Positions 24,347 through 35,316 are shown, counted from the first letter of the stretch. The stretch is 64,000 nucleotides of DNA from Agreia sp. Leaf210 (GCF_001421485.1 NZ_LMKK01000003.1:434001-498000); one strand, 5' to 3'. Translations and numbers: made by a program. Notes: a model not told the origin generated them from the sequence alone.

Positions 24347-25744
24347 ATGAACAACGCCGTGCCCCTCCCTCTGAACCTGCCCGAACTCCGCGTCGAAGCG
24401 TCTGGGGGGTCTCTGGTCCGCCGCACCATCCTCCCGTCCGGGGTGCGCATCCTCACGGAGAAGATGCCCGGTGCGCAAAGCGCCACCGTCGGGTACTGGG
24501 TCGCCGTGGGTTCTCGTGACGAGCTCGGCAGTGTGCTCGCCACGGCCGCGGCGCCCGCCCTTCCCTCGCGCTACGGTTCCACGCACTTTCTCGAGCACCT
24601 GCTGTTCAAAGGAACACCGACGAGATCGGCCCTCGACATCGCGGTGGCCTTCGATGCCGTGGGCGGCGAGCACAACGCTGCGACGAGCAAGGAATACACC
24701 TGCTACTACGCCAAGGTCCGCGACAAAGATCTGCCGATGGCGGTCGACGTCATCGCCGACATGCTCACGTCATCGTTGATCGAGCGCAGCGAGTTCGAGA
24801 CCGAACGCGGCGTGATCCTCGAAGAGCTCGCCGAGGCGTCCGACGACCCGTCCGACGTCGCGGGGGAGCGGTTCTTCGAAGCGGTGCTCGGCGACCATCC
24901 GCTCGGACGCCCTGTGGGTGGCAGCGCCGAGACTATTCGCGAGGTCACGCGTGACGCCGTGTGGCAGCACTACCTCGAGAACTATCGCCCCCAAGACCTC
25001 GTGATCACCGCGGCCGGTGCGGTCGACCACGACGAACTCGTCGCGCGGGTCACTGCAGCGCTGACCGCCGCGGGCTGGAATCTGGAACGCGCGGCCGAAC
25101 CCGTCGCGCGACGAGAATCCACCGGAGTAGAGGTCCACCGCGGAGCACCTCTGGTCGTGGTGCAGCGTCCGAACGAGCAGGCGAGTCTGATCGTCGGAAC
25201 CTCCGGATTCACGGCTGGCGACGAACGCCGCTCCGCGCTCAGCGTGCTGGGATCGGTGTTCGGCGGCGGAATGTCGTCGAGACTGTTCCAGGAGATCCGC
25301 GAGAAGCGGGGTCTGGCGTACTCCGTATACTCGTTCGCTCCGTCGTACTCCGACGCCGGTCTTTTCGGTATGAACGCCGGATGCACTCCGGCTCGGGTGG
25401 GCGACGTCGCCGAACTGATGATCGAGCAGCTCCAGCTCCTCGCCGACGACGGCATCACCGACGAAGAGCTGCGGCGTGCACACGGCCAGCTGTCGGGCTC
25501 CGCGGCCCTGGCTCTCGAAGACTCCGACACCCGGATGTCGCGGCTCGGGCGCGCCGAGATCACCCAGGGCGAGTTCGTCGACCTCGACGAGGCACTGCGG
25601 CGTCTCGACCGAGTCACGCCACGAGATGTGCAGGAGCTCGCCCGCGACATCGCATCCCGGCCGTTCTCCATCTCTGCCGTCGGCGCCATCTCGGAGAACG
25701 CCTTCGACCGTCTCGGCGCGACCCTGGCGGGAGCGAGCTCATGA
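24347..25744 (+). CDS. M16 family zinc metallopeptidase
   Basis: This 465-residue single-chain M16B peptidase (processing-peptidase-like) carries the inverted zinc motif H80-F-L-E83-H84, with the third ligand Glu160 (VILEELAE) 76 residues on, exactly as expected. A second inactive M16 domain fills the C-terminal half (FGGGMSSRLFQEIREKRGLAYSVYS). It sits next to pnp and upstream of dapB, as in many actinobacteria. Between SRDE and GSTHFLEHL there is a run LGSVLATAAAPALPSRY where relatives usually have only a few residues. TAGGCT lies 7 nt before the ATG. Its stop overlaps the next start. Confidence 0.93.
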   Translation: MNNAVPLPLNLPELRVEASGGSLVRRTILPSGVRILTEKMPGAQSATVGYWVAVGSRDELGSVLATAAAPALPSRYGSTHFLEHLLFKGTPTRSALDIAVAFDAVGGEHNAATSKEYTCYYAKVRDKDLPMAVDVIADMLTSSLIERSEFETERGVILEELAEASDDPSDVAGERFFEAVLGDHPLGRPVGGSAETIREVTRDAVWQHYLENYRPQDLVITAAGAVDHDELVARVTAALTAAGWNLERAAEPVARRESTGVEVHRGAPLVVVQRPNEQASLIVGTSGFTAGDERRSALSVLGSVFGGGMSSRLFQEIREKRGLAYSVYSFAPSYSDAGLFGMNAGCTPARVGDVAELMIEQLQLLADDGITDEELRRAHGQLSGSAALALEDSDTRMSRLGRAEITQGEFVDLDEALRRLDRVTPRDVQELARDIASRPFSISAVGAISENAFDRLGATLAGASS

Positions 25745-26343
25745 CCCGCACGCTGTATCTCGTTCGACACGGCGAACAGCAGGACGCCGAGTACGGCATG
25801 GACGACGGCCCTCTGTCTCCGCGCGGTCAGCGCCAGGCGCGACTGATTGCGGAACGCCTCGGCGGCGTGCCGTTCACGAACGTGTGGCACTCGCCGTTGC
25901 AGCGCGCAGAAGACACAGCCACCATCATGGCAGCGCATCTGCCGGCGCTGCAGCCGGAGCCCACGGCGCTGCTCTTCGACTGCGTTCCCACGGGCTACTC
26001 GCCCCAGATGCCGCACTCGTTCCAGCCGTTCTTCAACTCGGTGACGATCGAACAGGTCGACGCCGGCAGGGCGCAGATGGCCGACGCGGTCGCCGAGTTC
26101 CTGTCGCCGACCCGCGAGACCACGAACGACCTCCTGATCACGCACAACTTCGTCATCGGGTGGCTCGTGAGAGAGGCGATGGGCGCGCCGGATTGGCGAT
26201 GGGTGGGCGTGAATCAGGCCAACTGCGGCCTCACCATCATCACGGTGAAGGCCGGACGGCTGCCCGAGCTCGTCACCCACAACGACCTGGGACATCTGCC
26301 GGTCGAGCTGCGCACGGGTCTGCCCGAAGCGCAGCCGTACTGA
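25741..26343 (+). CDS. histidine phosphatase family protein
   Basis: This 200-residue protein of the phosphoglycerate-mutase-like superfamily has LVRHGEQ with catalytic His10, the SPLQRAEDTA motif with the phosphate-binding Arg, and LLITHNFVIGWL with the second catalytic His. Its ATG overlaps the TGA of the M16 peptidase (ATGA), so the two are translationally coupled. It is a cytosolic phosphatase whose substrate may be a small phosphomonoester or a phosphoprotein; sequence alone does not say. Confidence 0.9.
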   Translation: MTRTLYLVRHGEQQDAEYGMDDGPLSPRGQRQARLIAERLGGVPFTNVWHSPLQRAEDTATIMAAHLPALQPEPTALLFDCVPTGYSPQMPHSFQPFFNSVTIEQVDAGRAQMADAVAEFLSPTRETTNDLLITHNFVIGWLVREAMGAPDWRWVGVNQANCGLTIITVKAGRLPELVTHNDLGHLPVELRTGLPEAQPY

Positions 26344-26373
26344 CCTCGAGTCCTCTATCCGAGCCGGAACGAC

Positions 26374-26859
26374 CTAGGCCGACAGCCCCAGGTCCTTCCG
26401 GTACCAGACGGTGGCATTCGGATTCTCGTTGTACGCGTCGACGGGAAGGTACGACCGCGAGGCGTAGAGGCGCGCAGCCCCGGTGAGGGTGTGGTGCGTG
26501 TCGAGCACCATGACATCCGCACCGAATTCCCGTGCGCGCGATTCCAGCTCGTCCATCATCGCGGTGGCCAGACCCTTGCCACGACTGTCGGGAGCGAGCC
26601 AGAGGTGCTTCACCTCGAACCGCGCCCGACCCGCCTCGTCGCGCGGGATGCGACGAATACCGCCGCAGCCCACGGGCTCGTCATCGTCGTCGACGGCGAC
26701 GATAAAGGCGCCATCCGGCGCGACGAACGCGGTCGGGTCGGGATAGCTGATCGTGTACGTGCCCTGCGCCGGAGGGAACTCGCTGGCGCGCCAGGTGAAG
26801 TAGTCGGTCAGCAGCCTGTGGGCCGCCGGCGAATCCGTTCGGGCGTCGCGCATATCCAT
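26374..26859 (-). CDS. GNAT family N-acetyltransferase
   Basis: This 161-residue cytosolic protein has the GNAT fold. The acetyl-CoA-binding motif A reads VKHLWLAPDSRGKGLATAMMDELE, followed by a beta-bulge strand VMVLDTHHTLTGAARLYASRSY. GCGGIRRIPRDEAG forms the preceding strand. The acceptor is unknown. TAGCCT is 6 nt upstream of its ATG on the minus strand, and it diverges from dapB, whose start has the same leaderless design. The spacing between the two ATGs is only about 43 bp. Confidence 0.9.
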   Translation of the reverse strand: MDMRDARTDSPAAHRLLTDYFTWRASEFPPAQGTYTISYPDPTAFVAPDGAFIVAVDDDDEPVGCGGIRRIPRDEAGRARFEVKHLWLAPDSRGKGLATAMMDELESRAREFGADVMVLDTHHTLTGAARLYASRSYLPVDAYNENPNATVWYRKDLGLSA

Positions 26860-26902
26860 GGCTCAAGGCTAAGGCAGACACCGACGTTGGTAGATTGGAG
26901 CC
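26860..26902. promoter_or_regulatory. compact divergent leaderless promoters, GNAT/dapB
   Basis: On the minus strand TAGCCT (26871-26866) precedes the GNAT ATG by 6 nt. On the plus strand TAGATT (26891-26896) precedes the dapB ATG by 6 nt. The -10 hexamers are about 20 bp apart, so their -35 regions must overlap or cover each other. Confidence 0.55.
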
Positions 26903-27652
26903 ATGACTACGAAGGTCGCCGTCGTCGGCGCATCCGGCCGCATGGGGCAACTCTTCTCACGAATCGTCGACGAGACCGAGGGGTTCGAGATCTTCGCGCG
27001 GATCGGATCGTCGGGGGATCTTTCCGAGATGATCGGGGCCGACCTCGTTGTCGATGTCACGGTACCCGCCGTGTCTCATTCGATCGTCGATTTCGCGCTC
27101 ACGAACGAGATCCCCGTTTTGGTCGGTACCTCCGGATGGTCTGCCGATCGCATCCGGGCTCTGGAGCGACGCCTGGTCGACAACCCTGAACTGGGCGCCG
27201 TGATCATCCCCAACTTCTCCGTCGGATCGGTGCTCGCGAGTTCGTTCGCGGCCATGGCCGCGCGCTTCTACGACTCGATCGAGATCGTCGAGGCACACCA
27301 CGCCACCAAGATCGACTCTCCCTCGGGAACCTCGGTGAGAACGGCCGAGTTGATCGCCGCGGCTCGCGGCCCACTCGGCCCGGTCTCGGCTCCGCACACC
27401 GACCAGCGCGCCCGAGGCCAGCAGGTCGCGAGCGTTCCGATCCACAGTCTGCGCCTGCAGGGGGTCGTGGCGAAACAAGACGTCATTCTCGGCGGCGTCG
27501 GCGAGGTGCTCACCATCAGCCACGAGACGCTCTCACCGAGCGCCTACGAGGCGGGCATCGTGATCGCCCTTCGTGCAGCAACGCAGGCCAGGGGTGTCAT
27601 CGTCGGGCTCGACAAGCTCGTCGATCTCAGCCCCGACGCGGGCGAGCGATGA
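26903..27652 (+). CDS. dapB: 4-hydroxy-tetrahydrodipicolinate reductase
   Basis: This 249-residue enzyme of the lysine and diaminopimelate (cell wall) pathway reduces hydroxytetrahydrodipicolinate with NAD(P)H. The N-terminal Rossmann motif is GASGRMG at 9-15, and the catalytic region EAHHATKIDSPSGT holds the His-His and Lys. VGTSGWS also fits. Length is typical for actinobacteria. TAGATT lies 6 nt upstream. A GGAG at 26897-26900 is too close to serve well as a ribosome-binding site, which supports a leaderless mRNA. Confidence 0.96.
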   Translation: MTTKVAVVGASGRMGQLFSRIVDETEGFEIFARIGSSGDLSEMIGADLVVDVTVPAVSHSIVDFALTNEIPVLVGTSGWSADRIRALERRLVDNPELGAVIIPNFSVGSVLASSFAAMAARFYDSIEIVEAHHATKIDSPSGTSVRTAELIAAARGPLGPVSAPHTDQRARGQQVASVPIHSLRLQGVVAKQDVILGGVGEVLTISHETLSPSAYEAGIVIALRAATQARGVIVGLDKLVDLSPDAGER

Positions 27653-27686
27653 GTCGCGCCGGCGACGTCGTCGAGACAGTGGCGCC

Positions 27687-28130
27687 GTGAAGGGCCGCAT
27701 CGCCGCCTGGTCGATGGCGGTTCTCCTGGCGCTCTATCTGATTCTCGTGGTCGACCGCTCGGTACGCCTGGTCGCGACGGGGGAGCCCGTCGCCATCGGG
27801 CTGGGAGTCGCGCTCATCGTTCTTCCGCTGATCGCCGCCTGGGCCCTGATGCGTGAGCTTCTCTTCGGCATCCGCACCGAACGCCTGGTCAAAGATCTCG
27901 AGGCCGAGGAGTCGCTGCCCGAAGACAGCCTTCCCAAGAGGCCCAGCGGTCGGCCCGACAGGGCAGCTGCAGACGCCGAGTTCGATCAATACAGAGCCGA
28001 GGTCGACGCCGCCCCCGAGAGCTGGCGCGCCTGGTTCAGGCTCGGCCTCGCCTACGATGCCAGCGGCGACCGGCGCCGCGCGCGCGCTGCGCTACGCCGT
28101 GCCATCGCGCTGAACAGGCAAGCGATCTGA
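27687..28130 (+). CDS. membrane protein with C-terminal TPR-like segment
   Basis: This 147-residue protein from the GTG at 27687 has two N-terminal hydrophobic helices (about 7-24 and 36-55, with a short loop), a charged linker and a C-terminal helix pair. That pair, [32 protein letters not shown], is close to a single tetratricopeptide repeat. It follows dapB by 34 bp on the same strand and is probably co-transcribed. It may be a membrane-tethered adaptor. The longer open frame upstream overlaps the dapB end and is Arg/Ser-rich, so I reject that start. Confidence 0.8.
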   Translation: MKGRIAAWSMAVLLALYLILVVDRSVRLVATGEPVAIGLGVALIVLPLIAAWALMRELLFGIRTERLVKDLEAEESLPEDSLPKRPSGRPDRAAADAEFDQYRAEVDAAPESWRAWFRLGLAYDASGDRRRARAALRRAIALNRQAI

Positions 28131-28137
28131 GCAGGTC

Positions 28138-29058
28138 TCAGCGAGCCATACGGTGCGGCGCCGACAGTGCGGCGCTGAGGCCGTCGTCGACGTTCTGATC
28201 GCGGAATGCGAAGCCGTCTGCGACGAGCAGCTGCGACGAGACGTTCTGATCTGAGAGCAGCAGCTCCTTGCCCGCGTCGGCCAGGGCTGCCTTGATGGCC
28301 CAACTCGGTGCGGGAAGCCAGAACGGGCGGTTGAGCGAGCGGGCGAGAGTCTCGGTGAGTTCTGTGGCGCTCACGGGGCGAGGGGCCGCCAAGTTCACGG
28401 GACCGGAGAGCGACGAGTTCAGAGCGAGGTGTGCGAGCGCGGCAGCCTCGTCGCGCAGGCTGATCCACGGCCAGATCTGCTTGCCCGATCCGAGTGGGCC
28501 GGCTACCCCGAGACGCGCCAGGATCTCCAGCGGCTTCAACGCGCCGCCGTTGCCGAGCACGAGGCCAGTCCTGGCCATGACCACCCGTGTATTGGGCGAG
28601 GCCTTGGCGGCGGCACGCTCCCACGCGTCGACGACCTTCGCCAGAAAGCCGTCGCCCTGGGCAGATGTCTCGGTCAGGATCTCGCCCGGTCGATCTCCGT
28701 AGTAGCCGACAGCAGAGCCGTTCACCAACGTCGCTGGGGGAGACGAGGACTTCGCGATCGCCGCCGTAATGGTGCTGGTCGCCTGAATGCGCGACGAGAG
28801 AATCTGCTTCTTGTACGGCAGGGTCCAGGGCAGCCGAGAGATGGATGCGCCGGACAGGTTCACGATGACATCGGCTGCGTCGACCGTGGCGACATTCAGC
28901 CACGACACCTCCGGATCCCACTGCCGTTCCTTCGGGTGGTGCGTCGGCCGCCGAACGAGCCGGATCACCAGGTGACCGGCAGCCTCGAGCTGGCGGGTCA
29001 ATTCGGTGCCGATCATGCCGGAGGCACCGGCGATGACGATGGTCTGCTGTTCAGGCAT
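28138..29058 (-). CDS. TIGR01777-type NAD-dependent epimerase/dehydratase
   Basis: This 306-residue extended short-chain dehydrogenase-like protein of the SulA/YfcH group has the Rossmann motif GASGMIG at about 8-14 and GSAVGYYGDR, typical of the group. The C-terminal half carries the DUF1731-type tail (LPAPSWAIKAALADAGKELLLSDQNVSS). No substrate is established for the family. GGGAGAGG precedes the ATG, so this gene has an ordinary leader, unlike many of its neighbours. It is divergent from the leuA leader. Confidence 0.9.
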   Translation of the reverse strand: MPEQQTIVIAGASGMIGTELTRQLEAAGHLVIRLVRRPTHHPKERQWDPEVSWLNVATVDAADVIVNLSGASISRLPWTLPYKKQILSSRIQATSTITAAIAKSSSPPATLVNGSAVGYYGDRPGEILTETSAQGDGFLAKVVDAWERAAAKASPNTRVVMARTGLVLGNGGALKPLEILARLGVAGPLGSGKQIWPWISLRDEAAALAHLALNSSLSGPVNLAAPRPVSATELTETLARSLNRPFWLPAPSWAIKAALADAGKELLLSDQNVSSQLLVADGFAFRDQNVDDGLSAALSAPHRMAR

Positions 29059-29138
29059 TCGGCCTCTCCCTTTTGTTTCAGCCTAACCGCACCGGATGGT
29101 CAGTCCCAGAAGTCATCGTCGCCATCCGCAAACGGTGC

Positions 29139-29217
29139 TAGCGTTGCACCATGCTGTTCGGTCTGCTCCTTCTTAGCTGCCGCGACGAGTCCTAGTCTCA
29201 GGCCTTCCTCGTCGCGG
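29139..29217 (+). promoter_or_regulatory. leucine attenuator upstream of leuA
   Basis: TAGCGT (29139-29144) is 6 nt before the ATG of a 14-codon leader peptide (29151-29195) with five Leu codons, four of them consecutive. CCGCGACGAG (29180-29189), covering the last leader codons, pairs perfectly with CTCGTCGCGG (29208-29217). A nested CCT/AGG pair extends the stem. Stalling at the Leu codons would keep the ribosome off, or on, this stem as leucine-tRNA varies. No strong T-tract follows, so the stem may act on translation or with Rho. Leader peptides before leuA are known in actinobacteria. Confidence 0.7.
29151..29195 (+). CDS. leuL: leuA leader peptide (14 residues, Leu-rich)
   Basis: The frame ATG CTG TTC GGT CTG CTC CTT CTT AGC... 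encodes MLFGLLLLSCRDES then TAG. Five of fourteen codons are Leu, four in a row and including two CTT, a codon that looks rare in this GC-rich genome. The start has the leaderless TAGCGT-N6-ATG form. The peptide itself has no expected function; its translation senses charged Leu-tRNA. It ends 68 nt before leuA. Confidence 0.7.
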   Translation: MLFGLLLLSCRDES

Positions 29218-29251
29218 AGTTCGTCATTGGCTGACAATCCGAAGACACTAG

Positions 29252-31030
<1,779 letters not shown>

Positions 31031-31049
31031 TCGCGAACGGGGCCGATCG

Positions 31050-31772
31050 TCAGCGCTGCCCCGGCTTCGCCGTTCGGCGGAGCCGGGGCCAGCGTGGACG
31101 CAGAGCCGCGCGCGAGATCCTGGGCATCCTGCGGATGGCGCGCTGCTCGGGCAGGCTCCATCCGTAGCGCACGGCCAGCAGGCGCACCACCGTGGTGACG
31201 ATGACGCAGATCACGGCGGCGACGGTGATGTCCATGCCTCCGGCCCAGAATGCGACGAGGACCGCCGAGCCTGCTCCCGCAGCGACAGCGTAGAGCGACC
31301 CGACGTGCATCAGCGCGATCGGCATCGCGAGAAGAACATCCCGAACGACGGAGCCGCCGACCGCGGAGACGACTCCCACGAAGATCGAGGGGATCACGGG
31401 CAGACCCAGCGAGAGCGCTTTGGTGGTTCCGATGGCGCCGAAGAGGCCGATGGTCAGCGCATCGAGAATGGTGATCACGGTGTCGAGCCGCTCGAAGAGG
31501 CGCACCAAAAGCATGCCGAAGAGTGCGGAGAGTACGGCGACGCTCAGGTACCAGTTCGTGTGTAGGGCGACGAGCGGCACCACGAGGAAGATGTCGCGAA
31601 GAAGCCCGCCCCCGAGGCCCGTCGCCACACCGATGATGGCGACGCCGAGCAGATCCAGCCGGCGATCCCGGAACTGCGAGGCGAACATCGCGCCCTGCAG
31701 ACTGCCGATGCCCACGGCCAGCAGATCCGACCAGAGGGGGATGGAGAAGGCCACGGCATCAGACACCTTCAA
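31050..31772 (-). CDS. TRIC-like (UPF0126) cation channel family protein
   Basis: This 240-residue membrane protein has seven predicted helices arranged as two repeated UPF0126 units. Each unit carries the glycine-rich kink and Arg-Asp motif: GLGGGLLRDIF near residue 53 and AVGGSVVRDVLLA near 138. Prokaryotic TRIC homologues form homotrimeric potassium-permeable channels. The TTG at 31772 is the listed start; a GTG at 31766 is equally possible. The last 30 residues are basic, and the DNA encoding them doubles as the leuA hairpin. The gene diverges from recO. Confidence 0.88.
   Translation of the reverse strand: MKVSDAVAFSIPLWSDLLAVGIGSLQGAMFASQFRDRRLDLLGVAIIGVATGLGGGLLRDIFLVVPLVALHTNWYLSVAVLSALFGMLLVRLFERLDTVITILDALTIGLFGAIGTTKALSLGLPVIPSIFVGVVSAVGGSVVRDVLLAMPIALMHVGSLYAVAAGAGSAVLVAFWAGGMDITVAAVICVIVTTVVRLLAVRYGWSLPEQRAIRRMPRISRAALRPRWPRLRRTAKPGQR
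31058..31089 (+). terminator. leuA hairpin inside the 3' end of the convergent TRIC gene
   Basis: GCCCCGGCT-T-CGCC (31058-31071) pairs with GGCG-G-AGCCGGGGC (31076-31089) with a GTTC loop: 14 bp with one T-G pair. It starts 27 nt after the leuA stop but lies within TRIC coding sequence (Arg/Pro-rich tail). Confidence 0.65.
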
Positions 31773-31777
31773 GGTGT
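31763..31777. promoter_or_regulatory. 15-bp perfect palindrome over the TRIC start
   Basis: ACACCTT, C, AAGGTGT occupies 31763-31777 and covers the TRIC start codon in the divergent TRIC/recO gap. Repressor operator and start-codon-masking hairpin are both possible. Confidence 0.45.
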
Positions 31778-31831
31778 ACCACGACCGCGCGTGCGCCGGG
31801 CAATCCCCTGAACCAGGGTCGATAATGGATC

Positions 31832-32587
31832 GTGCCTGTTTACCGTGACGACTGCGTCGTGCTGCGAACCCACAAGCTGGGCGAGGCAGACCGCATCGTC
31901 ACCATGCTCACTCGACAGCACGGCAAGGTGCGGGCAGTGGCCCGCGGGGTCCGTCGCACGGGCTCGAAATTCGGTGCCCGGCTCGAGCCTTTTATGGTCG
32001 CCGACGTTCAGTTCTACGAGGGCCGGTCGCTCGATACGGTCACCCAGGCCGAGACGATCTCCTCTTACGGCGCGGCCATCACCGCCGACTACGCGAGCTA
32101 CACCGCGGCCAGCGCCATGGTCGAGACGGCCGACAAGCTGAGCGAGGCCGAAGCCGGACTCCCGCAGTACCTCCTGCTGGTCGGCGCACTCCGTTCTCTG
32201 TCACGCGGCGAACACGGCGCCAGCCTCACCCTCGATTCCTATCTCTTGCGCGCCCTCTCGATGGCAGGATGGGCGCCGAGCTTCCACGACTGCGCCGTGA
32301 CCGGCGAGCCCGGGCCGCACTCCGCATTCGTCGTGCAACTCGGAGGTGTCGTCAGCGACTCCGTCGCCCCTCCGGGAACCGTGCGCCTCGACGAGCAGAC
32401 GATCGGTCTGCTCAGCGCGTTGCTGACCGGAGACTGGGCTCGGGCCGATGCCGCCGATCAGGCATCGCGCTCCAAAGCGAGCGGAGTCGTCTCGGCCTAC
32501 ACGCAGTGGCATCTGGAGCGCGGCCTGCGCTCTCTCGAGCACGTCGACCGCTCGGCCCAGAAACGACGCCAGGAGGCCGTGTCATGA
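31832..32587 (+). CDS. recO: DNA repair protein RecO
   Basis: This 251-residue protein has the RecO layout. The N-terminal OB fold starts [46 protein letters not shown] (about 2-80) and is followed by a helical domain. It loads RecA on SSB-coated single strands in the RecFOR pathway. The zinc cysteines found in many homologues are mostly absent (only one in the CAVTGEPG region). The GTG start at 31832 has GATAAT 5 nt upstream. The stop overlaps the uppS ATG. Confidence 0.95.
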   Translation: MPVYRDDCVVLRTHKLGEADRIVTMLTRQHGKVRAVARGVRRTGSKFGARLEPFMVADVQFYEGRSLDTVTQAETISSYGAAITADYASYTAASAMVETADKLSEAEAGLPQYLLLVGALRSLSRGEHGASLTLDSYLLRALSMAGWAPSFHDCAVTGEPGPHSAFVVQLGGVVSDSVAPPGTVRLDEQTIGLLSALLTGDWARADAADQASRSKASGVVSAYTQWHLERGLRSLEHVDRSAQKRRQEAVS

Positions 32588-33390
32588 CCAGATCCCGCGC
32601 ATCGGACGTTCCCGAGTTCCGGCCCCTCAATTGGACGGGCGTGTACCCGCCCGAGATCCCACGGGCGCAGGTGCCCGGCCACGTCGCCGTGGTGATGGAT
32701 GGCAACGGACGCTGGGCCAACTCCCGCGGTCTGACCCGGGTGGAGGGACACCGCGCCGGCGAGGCCGCACTGCTCGACGTGGTCGCCGGCGCCATCCAGA
32801 TCGGCGTCAAGCACCTGAGCGTCTACGCATTCTCGACCGAGAACTGGAAGCGCTCACCCGACGAGGTGCGATTCCTCATGGGCTTCAATCGCGAGGTACT
32901 TCATCGCCGCCGCGATCAGCTCGATGAGTGGGGCGTGCGCATCCGCTGGGCCGGTCGCAAGCCGAGACTCTGGGCGAGCGTCATCAAGGATCTGCAGCTC
33001 GCAGAGCAGATGACCGCGACCAACAGCACGATGACGTTGAGCATGTGCGTCAACTACGGCGGTCGCAACGAGATCGTGGATGCGGTCACCGCCATCGCCG
33101 AAGACGTGCGCGCCGGCCGTCTGAAGCCCTCGGGCATCAGCGAGAAGACGATCCAGAAGCACCTCTACCTGCCCGATCTGCCCGATGTCGACCTGTTCGT
33201 GCGCAGCTCGGGCGAGCAGCGCACCAGCAACTTCCAGCTGTGGCAGTCCGCCTACGCCGAGATGGTCTTCCTCGACACCCTCTGGCCGGACTTCACGCGG
33301 GTCGATCTGTGGCAGGCCATCGAGCACTACACGGGTCGGTCGCGCCGCTTCGGCGGAGCCGTCGACTCGCCGAGCGCGCCCGCCCTCTAA
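32584..33390 (+). CDS. uppS: isoprenyl transferase (undecaprenyl/decaprenyl diphosphate synthase)
   Basis: This 268-residue cis-prenyltransferase starts at an ATG overlapping the recO TGA. Motifs include [13 protein letters not shown] (catalytic Asp), [20 protein letters not shown], and the C-terminal [24 protein letters not shown] with RTSNFxLWQ. The more usual wording is GGExRxSNFLLWQ; here [10 protein letters not shown] carries Ser for Gly at one position. It makes the long-chain lipid carrier for peptidoglycan and arabinogalactan-like polymers by adding isopentenyl units. Short-chain Z-prenyl synthases are the alternative. Confidence 0.96.
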   Translation: MTRSRASDVPEFRPLNWTGVYPPEIPRAQVPGHVAVVMDGNGRWANSRGLTRVEGHRAGEAALLDVVAGAIQIGVKHLSVYAFSTENWKRSPDEVRFLMGFNREVLHRRRDQLDEWGVRIRWAGRKPRLWASVIKDLQLAEQMTATNSTMTLSMCVNYGGRNEIVDAVTAIAEDVRAGRLKPSGISEKTIQKHLYLPDLPDVDLFVRSSGEQRTSNFQLWQSAYAEMVFLDTLWPDFTRVDLWQAIEHYTGRSRRFGGAVDSPSAPAL

Positions 33391-33399
33391 GCTTCGGCT

Positions 33400-33801
33400 A
33401 TGTCGGATCTCACCCCTGTCGATTCCCACCCCGCCGCACAATCAGAACCTCCGCTGGTCGTCATCGGAGAGATCGCTGTCACCAGCAGCTGGCTGGTCAC
33501 TCCTGCCGGGACTGTTCCGCTCGTCGGCACCGAGTTCTTCGTCTCCGATTTCACCCGAGTGGAACAGAAGACACCGACCTGGGCGATCGTCTTGGCGATC
33601 GTGGGCTTCTTCTTCGTGTTCATCCTGAGCCTTCTCTTCCTGCTGGCCCGCGAATCCCGTATGACGGGATTCGTGCAGGTGACCGCTCGCAACGGTCAGC
33701 TGCAGTACCAGAGCAACGTGCCGGTATTCAGCACGGCGACGGCGCCGGATGTCTTCGGCCGCGTCGAGTACGCGCGCCACGTCGTGTCTCTGGCCCGCTA
33801 G
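33400..33801 (+). CDS. hypothetical single-span membrane protein
   Basis: This 133-residue protein has a polar N-terminal domain (about 60 residues) with repeated hydrophobic strands (PLVVIGEIAVTSSWLVTPAGTVPLVGTEFFVSD), one transmembrane helix at about 65-85, and a polar C-terminus of about 45 residues. I do not recognise a named family; the strand-rich N-terminus before a single helix recalls small surface-stress proteins. TAAGCT, overlapping the uppS stop, sits exactly 6 nt before its ATG, so it can be transcribed separately as a leaderless mRNA. Confidence 0.78.
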   Translation: MSDLTPVDSHPAAQSEPPLVVIGEIAVTSSWLVTPAGTVPLVGTEFFVSDFTRVEQKTPTWAIVLAIVGFFFVFILSLLFLLARESRMTGFVQVTARNGQLQYQSNVPVFSTATAPDVFGRVEYARHVVSLAR

Positions 33802-33821
33802 CGATCGGCCGGTGGCGGCTA

Positions 33822-34310
33822 TCAGGCCTCGCGGGGCTTCAGTTCGTCGGTGATGTCCGCGATCGTCGCGCCGTAGGAATCCAGAAGCTGGTCTGCGTCG
33901 ACGAAAGCCGACAGGCCGTGCTCGCCGGCGCCGAGGGCGATCCGTCGGCCGACGATGCGCTCGTCGGCGAACACGGGCCAGGCCGTCGTACTCCCCAGCG
34001 GCGTGATCGTGCCGCGCTCGTAACCCGTGGCATCTCGGGCGACATCTTGGTGCGGCATCGACAGCTTGTTCACGTTCACGAGGGCTCTCAGCTTCGCCCA
34101 GCTGATCTGCCGGTCTCCGGGAACCAGGGCGAACACGAAATCTCCGTCGTGCCGTTTCACGACGAGGGTCTTCACGATCTCCGACGGTTCGAGGCCGAGC
34201 CCCGCCGCGACCTCTTCGAGGCTGCTGGCCGGCGGGCGTTCGACGATCTCCACGAGGATTCCGCGGCGAGCCGCATCGTCGATCACCCGGTCGCGCCCTG
34301 AAGTCGTCAT
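33822..34310 (-). CDS. YbaK/EbsC-type aminoacyl-tRNA deacylase
   Basis: This 162-residue single-domain protein from the ATG at 34310 has the family core: EIVKTLVVKRHDGDFVFALVPGDRQISWAKLR, ERGTITPLG, and the YbaK Lys region. Members remove mischarged amino acids (Cys, Ala or Pro) from tRNA in trans. Which amino acid is edited here cannot be decided. The frame is open for 30 further codons upstream, but those are Arg/Pro-rich and overlap the DsbA-like gene start region, so I reject that extension. Confidence 0.88.
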   Translation of the reverse strand: MTTSGRDRVIDDAARRGILVEIVERPPASSLEEVAAGLGLEPSEIVKTLVVKRHDGDFVFALVPGDRQISWAKLRALVNVNKLSMPHQDVARDATGYERGTITPLGSTTAWPVFADERIVGRRIALGAGEHGLSAFVDADQLLDSYGATIADITDELKPREA

Positions 34311-34401
34311 GAACGGAGTCAACCACAGGGCCGGGCGAAATCTTCCGGCCGGCGACCGACCTTTCGGGAATAGCCGACCACGGGCATCCGTTCGACCCAC
34401 C

Positions 34402-35105
<704 letters not shown>

Positions 35106-35109
<4 letters not shown>

Positions 35110-35249
35110 CGTCGGCCGCCGAGGCCGGCGACTCGACCGAGGCCACGACGACACCGACGCTGGCCACGCCGGATGCGCCAGGTCTGCGCATGGTCGGCGC
35201 ATCCGGCGCGCTGTGCGTCGACGGCGTCTGCGTCATCGACCCGACCTGA
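35106..35249 (+). CDS. 47-residue protein with C-x4-C motif, coupled to the DsbA-like gene
   Basis: The ATG at 35106 overlaps the stop of the DsbA-like gene (ATGA), and the frame runs 47 codons. The first 25 residues are Ala/Thr/Glu-rich and probably disordered. The last 20 (LRMVGASGALCVDGVCVIDP) contain Cys37 and Cys42 in CVDGVC between short hydrophobic stretches. Two cysteines in such a small protein, directly coupled to a thiol oxidoreductase, suggest a redox substrate, a metal site or a partner. I do not recognise a named family. Confidence 0.6.
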
Positions 35250-35316
35250 GCCCTCGTTCACAGTCGTCACCGCGCCTGACCCCGCCCCCTCAAATGTCTG
35301 GGAGAATCGACGAGTC

